Shown piece after piece: positions 12,110 through 23,950 of a stretch of DNA of 64,000 nucleotides. The position numbers and the translations under genes are program-made. This stretch comes from Pampus argenteus (taxonomy: Eukaryota; Chordata; Actinopteri; Scombriformes; Stromateidae). The stretch spans positions 1,132,501-1,196,500 of the forward strand of contig CM072881.1 in assembly GCA_036937835.1 (NCBI GenBank). Reading direction: 5' to 3'. Positions within the stretch are counted from its first letter, which is position 1. Each line of letters opens with the position of its first letter. The notes beneath the pieces were generated by a model. The model saw only the letters and a program-made list of their open reading frames with translations, did no database searches and had not been told where the DNA came from.

Positions 12110-12914
12110 TTTACCACTCTGTGTTCGGGAGGCAGACACGGTCAACACCTTTAAGAGTAGACTTAAGACTTTCCTTTTTGATAAAGCTTATAGTTAGGGC
12201 TGGCTCAGGTCATCCCTTAGTTACGCTGCCATAGAACTAGACTGCTGGGGACTGCTGGACTCACACACTCTCCCCTTCTCTCTCTCTCTCTCTCCTCATC
12301 CATCCATCCATCTATCTATCTATCCATCTATCTATCTATCCATCTATCCATCTATCTATCATGTTACTAACTAAACTTCTTCCCCGGAGTTTCTGTGCTC
12401 TCTCGTGTCCAGCAGCTTTTTACGGACTGTGTCTGCTGCTGTGGTCCTGCGTGGCGTCTACTGCATGTGTTGTCACCGTCATCATTGTTGCCATATCCCC
12501 ATTACAGATTATAGTTATGATTTGCTACTGTGCATCTGTATCTTTACCACTAGTTTCACTGTTACTGTAACAATTAATCATTTCATTGTAACCTATTCTT
12601 ATCATCTATTGTAATTCATTATTATTCATCTTGAGTGTACAATATGTGTGTGTTGATTTGTTCTGTACATGTGACATCATTGCACGTCTGTCCGTCCTGG
12701 GAGAGGGATCCCTCCTCTGTGGCTCTTCCTGAGGTTTCTTCCACCTTTTTCCCTGTTAAAAGGTTTTTTGGTGGGCAAGTTTTTCCTCACTAATCGAGGG
12801 TCTAAGGACAGAGGGTGTCACTCCCTGTACAGATTGTAAAGCCCTCTGAGACAAATGTATTTTGTGATTTTGGGCTATATAAATAAAATTTGATTGATTG
12901 ATTGATTGATTGAA
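12110..12914 (+). mobile_element. 3' end of a LINE-like element (longest copy of a 5-copy family)
   Basis: The left part encodes a short peptide (VDLRLSFLIKL after a frameshift; TFKSRLKTFLFDKAYS in the other frame) that resembles the end of LINE-encoded proteins. It is followed by a long 3'UTR with the blocks gggagagggatccctcctct and gacagagggtgtcactccct, and ends with ggctatataaataaaatttg followed by a (GATT)n tail. Shorter copies at 886, 24964 and 26768 share the same 3' end but start at different internal points, the signature of 5'-truncated reverse-transcribed insertions. The family is common in percomorph genomes; its exact clade is not determined. A CCAT/CTAT tetranucleotide repeat (12296-12360) lies inside it. 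Confidence 0.65.
12296..12360 (+). repeat. (CCAT/CTAT)n microsatellite
   Basis: Alternating catccatc and tatctatc units run for about 65 bases. It lies inside the 12110-12914 repeat and is probably length-variable. Confidence 0.85.
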
Positions 12915-15900
12915 ATAGTTGCAGTGATTGCTCTTCCACTCCATACTTACCCTTCTTAGCTAAGTGAAAAGTAATGAATGAAGATGCTGCTTCCAAACTG
13001 TGGAGAGAACTCTTACCTGCTCCAGTGCAGCTACACACTGACAATTAATAGAAGGCTGTGTGTGCACAGGACAGCGCCCAATGTTGTCAGTGGCTCCCCA
13101 GTTGTAAATAAGGAGTCAGTAGTTGTGTGGAGATACAAGAGAAGTCCAAACTTTCTTGCTTTCTCACCTTCACATATGTCCAGTCACTGCATGACGTCAT
13201 TCACTGTCCTGGTATTGTCTGACCTTTGGTTTCAGAAAGTTGCAAACATTATTGGACTTTTTGACCTGTATAATGTCTCTAAGTTGTTGGGTGGTGTTCT
13301 TGTTTTTTTGTTTTGTTTTGTTTCTTTGAGACATGTGTTCACTACCAAAGCTAATGATAAAATCAACTGCATCTCTATCAATCAGGGCTCAGAGGAGCAT
13401 GAGTAAAGGGTAAAACAATGGGGCGGAACCAGGCCATTTATCACTGTTGTTGCTGCTTTGATAGAGACTATCACTGTATCTTTGTGAAAACTTGTGTGTG
13501 CTCTGTTTGCCTGCTGTGTTGGTTCATACTGAATATCTCTATATCTGTGGAACCATTATTTCCATTTAGGCAAAATAAATTCTGGAGCTCTTTTACTTTT
13601 GCCATTTAAAATATCTGTATTTGCTATCTGTTTTTGTGCAAACTGTCATATGTGACTGCTACATACAAACAAGGAGCTTACATGCTCTTTCAAAATCACA
13701 CAAAAGATACATGTAGCCTAATGCAACATATCCTTATTTCAGCACTCAGATTTGCTATTTCTACTGGTAGAGGAGGCTTTCAGCCATGGTGTTTTTTATA
13801 GGCCCATCAAGTAAGTTACTTCATATAAAGACTGTTGGCAGTTGGTGCAATGAGAAGTATTTCTACTAACACAACTTACTATATTCCAGGTCTGATTCTG
13901 TCTAGCTCATGAAGGCACCAAAACTGTAGACATTTTATCTACCGCTTATCAGACACACAACATTAGTGTTAGACAATTCTGCAAAACCCCAGGTATGTTC
14001 AATGATGACATTTTTTCATTAATCATTCTTTGGCACACCCTCCACACCCTTACTTTTTACCTCACTACATAATGGACACGCTACTTCCTGCACTGGCAGG
14101 ACAGAGGACTTAGTGGACTATTGGACTTAACCCATGTGCTGCAGAACCTTCCTCTGTGCATGGATGGATTACAGATTGAACCTCCTGGCCATAGGCCTGT
14201 ATGACGTGACTGTTATTATGAGTGACATCACTCGAGGTAATTTATCAGATTTCAAACGCCTCTCTCACGAGACACGAAAGGCTTTATACTCATTTTTGCA
14301 CCTCTAACCTATAACAGTTTGATGTGGGAAATTGGTACAGTTAATTTCTTGCTGAAAAGTCAGAGTCCTTAAAAGTTTAGCATCTCATCATGCAGATTCC
14401 AAACCAATATATTTTATAATAGCTGAACAGTGTGTTTAGACTCAGATAAATCAAAACACATCTCTCAGAGTATCTCAGCTTTGCACAACAGGTCATTTGT
14501 CAAGTACCTTATAGTACTGGTTATACACACACGAGCAGCTTTTCCTGACAGTGTAATAATTGGACTGGGCACATGAAGCTTAGTATTCTCTCAGTGTTTA
14601 ACTGATAGTGTCAGTAGTGAATGGGGGAGGGCTGCTTAGAGCTACTGTAGTGATAAAGCTGCCATTACAATGCTAATGTCCTGCTCATCATATTCAACAG
14701 CCAGGGGCCTTTTCCTACACTAGATTCTCAGAGACTCTCGTCCTCATACAATACACAAGCTACAAATATCATAGACCTCTATAAATATAACATCCTCCTT
14801 GACCTGTTACATTTGTTGCATGAACTTCTACATGCAAAAAGGTTTTATTTATCAAACTGTAGTGGATAATGGTTTATTTGTAGTGGCAGAGCCCTTCCAT
14901 ACAGAAAATTCAATTCAGTTATACAAAAATAATTCACCTTGTGGTCACTTTATGTCTTAACTGTTTATGATGTAGATTCAACCGGGGTGTTCCTCCTAAG
15001 CAAACCTAACAACCTAACCGTCATCCTTTTCCATTTGTTGAATTTTTCCAAGAAATACGGAGCCTCAATTATTGCAGAATAGGATACCAAGGAAGTGTTT
15101 ATCAGTGGAAAACCACGAGCAAACTCCATAATGATAACAGTGAAAATACACTTAATTTTAACTAACCTAATCCTTTCATGTATGTTGTATGTTTTCTGCA
15201 CAGCATCTTGTTGCAACATAAGTTACCTGAAACTCATTTGCCAGGTATGGATACTTGTTTAGTCATTATCTGGGAAAAGGCCTTGCTGGTGCCACAGGAT
15301 ATATCATTTTGGAATTTAATCTTAAAATGAACCTCAAGTTGAGTAGAAACCCCCCACCCCACAGCCCAGCCTGTGGAACTTGAGGAGGGGGTTGGAGTGT
15401 CTGTGTCTCAGGGGCAGGAAGGACCCACCTCCTCCCACTCCCTCTCCCCACCCCCCCGGCCAGGCCCTTTGTTCCCTGATGATGTATGAGACAGCATCTC
15501 CATTGGAATACCACAGGAACACGACAGCAGAGCAACAACGCTGTCCCATAATGGAGACTGATGGGACGGCTCCCACTCTCTTCACTTTGTCCACTACTAA
15601 GATTGAGTTGGCGTGGCACTCCAGGCACCGACGGGGCCCTTGGACAGCTCCGAGAGGGGCCCTCGTAAGAGAAGACTCAACCTGACGGCGGCTCACGTCT
15701 GTCGGCCGCACTGGGACCCGCCACAGCCTGACAGGTGGATGGATGGATGGATGGATGACAAATGAGAGGATGGACAGGGACCTGCACAGGTCTTTGTGGG
15801 CTGGGTGACAGTAGAGGTGAGGGGGATCCTTGGTCCCCTGGTTCCTGTTGGACATTCCTGAGATGACTCAGCTTGCAAAAGGAGGCAAATCCAGAAAATC

Positions 15901-16380
15901 CAGCTTTACTCAGAGCATTCACACTGAATGCCATCAGCTCAGTGCTTTAATGATAATGAAGAGTGATACTACGGCAAAGCACAATCCAGATCTTACAAAA
16001 ATGACACTTTATAACAATTACATGTTGCAACAACATCGGTAAAAACAATCGGACAGGAGAAGAGACATGACCTTCTCTGTTTTTACAAATATATTCAGGA
16101 TTTCATATATCTGAAACTAGGTTTCAAACTGAACAGTTATCATATTTAACTGGTCCAGGATTGACAAGTCCAAGTATAGGGGGTTTTGAGTTGAACCTGG
16201 TATTATGTCATATGATTGGAAAAAGCATTTTAAGTGGTTGAGCGTTTTCTATGATGTCTAGTACCTGTTTCTCAATTCAAATTGGGGTGATGATGGAGAA
16301 GCTCCAATTAATTAATTGTAAGCCAACCTAGCTCCTTTCAGACATGTACTTCTTTACATTAAAGAGCAGGTTCACACTGT
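12915..16380. other. intergenic, no gene seen
   Basis: The 142-codon ORF at 12978-13406 has no recognisable domain and looks like a chance ORF. Overlapping ORFs on both strands at 15266-15934 lie in a GC-richer patch with C-rich runs and a (TGGA)n tract at 15735-15757; they match nothing I know. No exon structure is seen. Confidence 0.5.
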
Positions 16381-16386
16381 GTTACT

Positions 16387-16387
<1 letters not shown>

Positions 16388-16439
<52 letters not shown>

Positions 16440-16892
16440 TATATATACACACACACACAGGTAGGCAGGAGTTGAGGCAGACGTACCAGGAGCAAGCCAC
16501 CAGTAGCTGGGCCGACACCAGCTGGCAGAATTCAGAGGGATCAGAAGCTCGTGGTCGAAGACGGAAGGCAGGGTCGGTTACCGGGAGTACAGCAAACAGG
16601 TTAGTCCAAGGCAGGCAGAGTCAGCAGCAGGAGATCAGTCCGAAGAAGAGTGCTGGAAAGTCTTGCGTGAGCATCTAGAACAATCTGGCAGAGAGTGAGT
16701 GAGTGAGCAGGGAGAGCTTAAATCCTAGCTTGATTGGTGATGGGAAGCAGGTGAGTCAAGCAGGTGAAGGGAGTAGGTCTGATGAGGGGGGCGTGGCTGG
16801 CAGGTGAGTGGAGAGGGAATGGAAAATTACTGAGAGGCAGGTGAAAGGGGAGCAGACTGTGACATATATATATATATATATATATATCATTA
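16388..16892. repeat. interspersed repeat flanked by TA microsatellites
   Basis: A (TA)n tract at 16394-16447 and another at 16863-16888 bracket a roughly 400-base GC-richer segment beginning acacaggtaggcaggagttg and ending near gagcagactgtgaca. The inside (aggcagacgtaccaggagca, cttgattggtgatgggaagc) resembles a teleost repeat I have seen in many copies, but I cannot assign a class. The ORF across it is not a gene. Confidence 0.5.
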
Positions 16893-17289
16893 TATATACA
16901 TCATCATTACATCACAATCATCATTCATACAGAGTGGCAATTTTGACAATTTTAGAAGCAACATGACTGCATACAAAGTCAATGGGAAGACATAGAGGAA
17001 GGACACAAATGTTTCAGCCTGAGCAGATCGGCGAGTATCCTGAGGCTTTATAAAGTAGTGGAATCGTTCCAAGCTAGCTACAGCTAACTAATAGGCTGCA
17101 CAAACAGTCCCACAAGGAGAAAATTCAGTTTGATTGTGGGGTGTAATGAACATTGTCCAGGAGCAGACAAGTTGTTTTTCCAAGACATGGACTGCCTAGA
17201 ATATCAGACTAACAGGATTAATCACAATAGGCTTATGCAGGTTGAAACATTTACTCTGGGACTAATGATGATGGTCTAACCTCTTTAAA
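16893..17289. other. intergenic, nothing recognised
   Basis: No gene, RNA or repeat family is identified. Confidence 0.5.
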
Positions 17290-17485
17290 GAGTGGACAGT
17301 GGTTGCTTAAAGGTTAGAGAAACAAGCTTGTCACCAGAAGATTGTTGGTTCAGTCCCGTGGACACACAGGATAAATCTCCCACAGGATTCCTCCCTTGAG
17401 GAAGTCCTTTGATTCCAGCTGCTCCAGTGGAGTACAGCTTCCAAGTGTGAATGTATAACAGTGTATAACAGTGCAAATTCACTTA
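17290..17485 (+). repeat. degenerate tRNA-derived SINE
   Basis: A tRNA-like head reads cagtggttgcttaaaggtta (A-box-like) followed by ttggttcagtcccg at about 17346-17359 (B-box-like, GGTTCRANYCC). After it come a diverged body and gtgaatgtataacagtgtat with a short duplication near 17450-17470. The copy is old, so the limits are approximate. Confidence 0.5.
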
Positions 17486-17642
17486 AACTAGCCCTGAATT
17501 ACTAAAGTTGAAAAAAACGAGCAGAAAAATCATCTTTAAATTATTATAAGATTGTGAGCAATGGACAGATGATGAAAATGAGGACAGAGGAACACAGGGG
17601 AAGAAAAAGGAAGTGACAGAGATGTGCTTAATGACTTTAAAA

Positions 17643-17743
17643 AGTGTGTGTGCGTGTGTGTGCGTGTGTGTGTGTGTGTGTTTGCGTGCGTGCGTGCATG
17701 TGTGTGTGTGTGTGTGTGTGTGCGTGTGTGTGTGTGTGTGTGT
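17643..17743 (+). repeat. (GT)n/(GC) microsatellite
   Basis: About 100 bases of gtgtgt with gcgt interruptions. The ORF through it (alternating C and V) is low-complexity, not a gene. Confidence 0.9.
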
Positions 17744-18027
17744 ACATACTATGTAGACAGATCATGACTCAGACAGGAAATAGACTTTATGATCTTTCAG
17801 AGATGGCAGCTCAATTATTGTTAGTATAATACCGTATAATATCTGAATAATGTCCCCACTACAAGACTTGACACACATGCACACAAATGTCTGCAGTGAT
17901 TCATTTCCTCAGATCACAATAATACAGTCATTAGAATTTAAATCCATACATAAGCAGTTTTGTAGCATGAAACCTGTAAAGGCTGTGGTAGTTTTGTTGA
18001 TTTGTAAAATATAATAATTTGTAAAAT

Positions 18028-18346
18028 ATTATAAGGCGCACTATCAATTAACATGTCAATTGCTGTCATTGTCCACACATAAGACGCATCTGAACAGTTG
18101 GGTGATTTTAGTATCCAGCAGAGCGGATCCCTCTCCTCATTATCCGAGTCTCTGTTGTCACCGGGCTGTTCAGGGATGATTCCGGCCTCTGCGAGGCTCC
18201 TGACTCGCAGAGTAATACGTTATTAGCCGTAATGTGTACAACATTAAATCGGTTCGAGTAAACACAACCAAAGGTCATACATAAGGTGCACTGGATTTTT
18301 GAAAAAAATGAATGATTTTAGATGCGCCTCATAGTACGGCAGACAA
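18028..18346 (+). repeat. non-autonomous DNA element with aggcgcac-type ends
   Basis: The left end carries tataaggcgcactatcaatt (18030-18049) and the right side has acataaggtgcactggattt and gatgcgcctcatagtacggc. These inverted related ends with internal gatttttgaaaaaaatgaatg are typical of a widespread vertebrate non-autonomous DNA transposon. No coding capacity. Confidence 0.55.
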
Positions 18347-18481
18347 TAATAAGTAAATAGAGTAATATTTAAATAGAGGAAATTAATAGTTTAATAAAAA
18401 GATGAAACTGATCCAGAAGTTCATTAAATGCATGACTACTTTGCAGAATAACTGAAAATAAAATCAGGTTGTGTAGCTTTT

Positions 18482-18700
18482 TAAGGACTAGTTCGACATT
18501 TTGGGACAACAATCTTTTCACTTTTTCTCAGTGAGCTGTGTGTATGTGCAGGTTAACCTAGCTTAGCATAAAGACTGGAAGCAGGGGGAAACAGCTAGCC
18601 TGGCTCTGGCCAAAGTTAAAAAAAATATATAACTTCCAACACAGCAACTGTGTAAAGCTAACTGATTAACATAATGTAACTCACAAACAGAAATTAAAGA
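18482..18700 (+). repeat. interspersed repeat, same family as 52585-52750
   Basis: The copy starts aaggactagttcgacatttt and contains agcataaagactggaagcag then gggggaaacagctagcctgg (18565-18603). The second copy in mtr intron 10 shares this core. It is a common short teleost repeat with no coding capacity; class not determined. Confidence 0.6.
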
Positions 18701-19004
18701 CCCCTTCAGGCATATAAACAATCTACTTTTATGAATAATTTGTATCTGATGTGTTTTCCCACAAAAAAATCCCAGATTAGAAATTCTTTCTTTCACTAAA
18801 AATCCAGGAGCTATATAAAAAAAAGTTATTTCATTCAGTTCAATGAATTTAATTCATTGAATGAACACAAGAGACAGAATTCAAAACAGATAAAAAAAAC
18901 AGTAAAAACAAGTAAAACTTGCTTGTTACAAGCATGCAGAATCCCAAAATGAAATCTGACAGGTGAAGTGCAAACTAAACAGCACAAAAGATGAGAAGCA
19001 TCAA

Positions 19005-19052
19005 AGTGTGCGTGTGTGTGTGTGTGTGTGTGCGTGTGTGTGTGTGTGTGCG
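19005..19052 (+). repeat. (GT)n microsatellite with flanking SINE-body-like sequence
   Basis: A gtgtgt tract with gcgt interruptions is followed at about 19075-19105 by gggtgcctttgaacaaggctcttaa-like sequence, which resembles the body of tRNA-derived SINEs. A tRNA head was not found, so only the microsatellite is firm. Confidence 0.7.
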
Positions 19053-19109
19053 CCTCTCCCTCGTTACCACCACTTGGGTGCCTTTGAACAAGGCTCTTAA
19101 CCCCAACTG

Positions 19110-20040
19110 AAGAGAATCCAGACATCCAAAATAAGGAAGTGAAAGCAAATGATTAGGGTCAGCTCATAGGCCACAGATGATTGACAAGGCCTTCATTGCA
19201 GTTTATGTGTATGTTAGTACAGATTTTGAAAGTCATGCTACTAAACATAGTCTTCAAATATGAGCAGGAGTATCATAATTGGTTCTAGTCATCTTGATCG
19301 TGCTGCTAGAAGAAATCAAGACTCAAAGTAGAAATCTGTAGCCATAAGTAGTTACGTCCTATTTTCCCTTACTGAAATACAAAATGAATGTTTTTCTTAG
19401 ATAATAGCTAATTATTAGCCACACTAGTTGTGGTGCTCTGGAGAAAACGGTCAGTGAGTGGGTGGGTTGGTGGACTATGGTGTAAAACACAGAAAGACAT
19501 CTGTGGTTCAGAGTGAAATGTCTCATGGAACAGACATGATGAATGTTAATAATTCATCATTGCCAATTTATTTAATTCATATAATAAGCTTTTTGACCAA
19601 ATCCCTACAAAATTTATGACAGCCAAATAACAACTGTTAATACTAATGCTCTAAACTAGGTCTAAGGTAACAGAATTCACCCTGACCTTAAACCCTAAAC
19701 ATTATGCTTATACAACACGTGACATTTAAAATAGAAAGAAAAGATGCATACAATAGTGCTGCAATATACTGATAATGATACATGATTGATTTTGATGTTA
19801 TGGATGTTATGGCCCCCGTGGAGGGTTTGTTTAAAGCAATGCTCTGTTTTAGGACAATTCAACCACAGAGAGTGCTGCCATGTATGTGTGTTTACAGCCA
19901 TACTCAGTGAGGTAGAAATATTGGCTATGGATTTTTTATGGTCTCATTCATCTCTTCATCTCTCTGATACCATCAGGTCATCTCTGCTAAATGACGGATC
20001 ATTCCACCACAAACAGCACAGCAGTGAAAGTGGACCAATT
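19110..20040. other. intergenic, nothing recognised
   Basis: AT-rich sequence with no identifiable gene or repeat family. Confidence 0.5.
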
Positions 20041-20115
20041 CATCAGCTCACTTTAATAGTGTGTGTGTATGTGTGTGTGTATAGTGGGGTGGGTGGGGAT
20101 GGATAACTGAAAAAC

Positions 20116-20136
20116 AGTCCCCCCCCCCCCCCCTTT

Positions 20137-20171
<35 letters not shown>

Positions 20172-20212
20172 GTGTGTCTCTCTGTCTGTCTCTCTCTCTC
20201 TCTCTGTGTGTG

Positions 20213-20243
<31 letters not shown>

Positions 20244-20317
20244 GTGTGTGTGTCTCTCTGTCTGTCTCTCTCTCTCTCTCTGTGTGTGTGTCTGTCTGCC
20301 TGTCTCTCTCTTTCTCA

Positions 20318-20350
<33 letters not shown>

Positions 20351-20403
20351 TCTCTGTCTCTCTGTCTCTCTGTCTCTCTGTCTCTCCAGCCTTGTTCTGA
20401 ATG

Positions 20404-20444
<41 letters not shown>

Positions 20445-20484
20445 GTCTCTCTGTCTCTCTGTCTCTCCAGCCTTGTTCTGAATG

Positions 20485-20547
<63 letters not shown>

Positions 20548-20597
20548 GTCTCTCTGTCTCTCTGTCTCTCCAGCCTTGTTCTGAATGGGGCTCTCTC

Positions 20598-20628
<31 letters not shown>

Positions 20629-20690
20629 GTCTGTCTCTCTGTCTCTCTGTCTCTCCAGCCTTGTTCTGAATGGGGCTCTCTCTCTCCCCA
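20116..20690 (+). repeat. long C/T microsatellite with a four-times repeated unique block
   Basis: A (C)n run is followed by tctg, tgtg and tctctc arrays over about 570 bases. The block ccagccttgttctgaatggg followed by gctc occurs four times, starting at about 20386, 20467, 20570 and 20655, spaced 81-103 bases and separated by variable (TC)n and (TCTG)n. This is a higher-order tandem repeat. The long Ser/Leu and Arg/Glu ORFs on the two strands are repeat translations, not genes. Confidence 0.9.
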
Positions 20691-20699
20691 TGCAGATCA

Positions 20700-23200
20700 A
20701 CTCATTCACTCAACTTACTCAAGTTTCATTTGTCACCTACACATTATGAGGACATTGGAAGATATATGGTAACATGTTGTTTAACAGGTACCATGTTTAT
20801 TGTTCACCAACTATTGTTTAGCATTAGTTTAGCATGTCAGGATGTTAGCATGTTTTAATTAACATTGAACAGAAAGTACAGTACTGCTGATCGAAAAGTT
20901 ATTACTTTTTCAGGTATTTGGTCACAAACCAAAGTATTAGATAATTTAAATCTTCACATGATGATGCCGCAATATCTAAAATCATCAAAACTCATGGCAA
21001 TCCAGCCAGTTATTTCAGTATGGACCGACAATGACATCCAAAAAGCCATGCCGCTTCCATATGAAATCAGTAGCCTATGTGTAGAATTCTTATGGAATTA
21101 TGGAATCCTTCAATGTGTTCCACAGTGAACACTGGTGCAGTCTTTGTGTTCTGTGCTCCCGGGCAGGAAATACAAGTCAGGCATTGCTGTTCATCACATC
21201 TTTTCTCAGTCTACCACCAGAAGGTGGCAAAGGCACACATTTTTAATTTTTAATTAATAACAGAAACATTGAAAATAAATTGTACATAAAAGAATTTATG
21301 GCAATGTGCATGTGAAATCATACACATATTCTGTACATTATGTTAGCACATACAGTAACTCTGTCCCTCTAGATTTTCTTGTTGTTGCAATGCTGAGGGT
21401 GAAGACTGACTCGTTGGTTAAACACATGAGTGTCTCCATCAGCAGATCACCAGTGAGTCCAGGCTTTTCAGAAGTTTCCATCCACAAACTTCCCAATAGA
21501 AAATTTGCAGAGAAAACACAATATATTCAGGGTACAAGCACCAGCAAGTCTTGGAGATTTTTGTTGCCTGTACAAAGCAAGTGTATCAGATATGTCATGT
21601 GACTGAATGCAAGGTGGCAGATAACGGACAGCAGCTCAGGGCTTCATTTGAGCCAGATTCTACTGAAACACACTCCAGGAACAGCTCCGTTTTTGGACTG
21701 GCACTCATTCTGCTATGTAATATGGTCACTTCTGTCACTGATTTATTTCACACTGACACTACTTGTAAGTCAGTTGGATAGGTAGACCAGTGATGGAGAT
21801 GGAGTGGGTGAGAATGCTGTAGGTGAGGAGTTTAACTTAAAACTATTTGTTTTGAACATAAACAAATATATACACATTTTACTTGTATTTCCATTCTCTG
21901 ATGTGTAGATTAAATGATTAATGATTAATGATTAGTTAGGATTAGTCCAGAAATAACCAATCCTACAACTCACATTCAATTCAATACTCAGATAAAACAC
22001 TTTCCATTTCATAGCTACAGAAACATGTCTATATATTCCTTTCTTTTTATTTATGAAATATCCAATCCACAAGGTATATGCAGGAAGAGCCAGTGTTTTA
22101 TCATGACTAAACACACACTCACATATACACCCACAGAAACTCCCTAGTACAGAAGAATGTCACGCAGCAGACACAAGTATGAGCATTCAGTTGACTTGAG
22201 TTGTTGTTGCAGCAGAAAATGATGACAGAAGACAGAAAAAAAGGTTAAAGGCATATGCAGCGTTTGTTTGAGGCAATTTGCATCACAACTACCGGACTGT
22301 CACAGAAATAAATGTCAGAAGAAGTCTCTTACAGGTTGATCATTTATCAAATGCCCCACTAACCAAATAAAACGTAGAAGCGTAGAAGTTGTTCTGCCTG
22401 TCGAACCACCTGCTGCTGCTGAGGGTTGAAAACAAATCAATAAGCTAAAGAGCTAAAAAGCTCTGGAGAACCTGAGCTGCAGGGCTGGTGATCATTCTCT
22501 ATGGGTTTGTCATTACAAGCGACCCCTTTCACATTACTCATTTGATCAGTTTTTCATCTAAAAAATATGTGTTAGAGCAGCTTTAAAATGTAGCCCCATT
22601 CACAGCAACATTAAAACGATCAAGTCTGGTCAGGTGCCCATATGAACATTACAGGCTTCGCTTGCTGTGGGAGGACATAATCCACACTCCTTGTTTCGTG
22701 CAAAAATGTATTCAAATGTTTATATGAAGTTTATGGCTTCAACACTGCTACTGTAATAATTCATCATTTATTGTAACCTCAACTCAAGCTTACATAAACA
22801 TCTGACAGATGACTGAAGCCTTATATTAATTTGAGCTGAACTTTGGAATGCATATTCTTCATGGAACGGAAACTGTGGATTTTTACTTACAGTGAAATCA
22901 CTCTAAGAAAAAACCTCTTTAATATTCGTATAATATTAAATAATATTATTAGGAGGAAGGTGAAAATGGATAATCCAAAGGACAATGACCACTTCAGGTG
23001 AAAAAGATGAAGTTCAAAGGCTTTGAAAACAGGAGGGTAGCTCAGGGTTTATTGGACTCTTCATAACATGATAATGATAATTACAGTGAAGATGATGATG
23101 ACAGTGATTTGAGATAAAAGAGATTAGGTCAGACCAAGACTGTGGCTTGTTGACATCAAACTCTGAATAAAGGCTATTTTATTCTTCACTGACATTAGAA
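20700..23200. other. intergenic, no gene seen
   Basis: No gene is seen. A stretch around 22490-22735 (containing gtcaggtgcccatatgaaca) resembles a common non-autonomous teleost repeat, but I cannot set its ends. Short ORFs (for example 21306-21602) have no recognisable domain. Confidence 0.45.
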
Positions 23201-23206
23201 AGAATA

Positions 23207-23208
<2 letters not shown>

Positions 23209-23264
<56 letters not shown>

Positions 23265-23266
23265 GT
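23209..23266. repeat. (TA)n microsatellite
   Basis: Pure TA dinucleotides for about 46 bases, then tatg variants. Confidence 0.9.
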
Positions 23267-23609
23267 AGAAAGCTACAGTAGGTCACATTTGTGTTAATAC
23301 ATCTCTGTGGTGATTATTGTGGTCTGCTGTTAATTCCAGGCCAGAGCAGCACAGGAATGTAAATTATCTGCTGCCACCATCAAGTGGTACAAAATCTTTC
23401 CTGCAGCTGAGGTAATGCTGAGAAATTGTTGTTTGCAGAACTGGAGATGGTCGTCCAAGCTTTTACCCCCTCCAGGTTTGACTGCTGTCAATGATGTAAA
23501 GCAGAAGGTTTCATTCAATATGAATATTGACATATTATAGCTAACAAAGTCTTGTTTACATGGCTTTTGACACATTTCGAGAAAGGTGACCATATTACAA
23601 CAATCATTG

Positions 23610-23950
23610 AATCAGAATCTTTTTTATTGCCAAGTAAGTTAATAAACTAACAAGGAATTTGTTTTGGTGATTATTGCCGCTAAAACGTTTCACTTCTCAT
23701 CCAAGAGGCCTCTCTTGGATGAGAAGTGAAAGTCTTCAAAGACAAATAACCAAGTCCAGTTGCGTTCGATTTCATTTCCTTTAGATTCTATTTAACTGTT
23801 TTCATTATATTGTGTTAAATGTGTTTTTATGATGTATTGTGTTTTTTTATGCTTTGTCTTGATGCCTTTTATGTTTTATGTTCAGCACTTAGAATTGCCT
23901 TGTTGTTGAAAGGTGCTATACAAATAATTTAACCTTGTTTTACTTTAAAG
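23610..23950. repeat. composite of short interspersed repeats with a perfect hairpin
   Basis: The left end (gaatcagaatctttttattg and caaggaatttgttttggtga) resembles the end of a common fish repeat. It is followed by a perfect 20-base inverted repeat (23688-23707 and 23712-23731, 4-base loop, starting tttcacttctcatccaagag). The right end, near 23885-23930, reads gccttgttgttgaaaggtgc then tatacaaataa, like a retroposon tail. The class is uncertain. Confidence 0.5.

Noticed and set aside
12978..13406. 142-codon ORF on plus strand
   Set aside because: No recognisable domain, no codon-usage or splice support, and it lies in a gene-poor repeat-rich area.
15266..15934. Several overlapping ORFs of 85-173 codons on both strands
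   Set aside because: GC-richer low-complexity patch with C-runs and a (TGGA)n tract; overlapping frames on both strands with no known motif.
20386..20680. Regularly spaced repeated block resembling a CRISPR array
   Set aside because: The spacers are themselves TC microsatellite, there are only four units, and the DNA is clearly a vertebrate nuclear genome.
20043..20709. Long Arg/Glu ORF (218 codons, minus) and Ser/Leu ORFs (plus)
   Set aside because: They are translations of a (TC)n/(TCTG)n satellite in several frames; no unique sequence or splice context.
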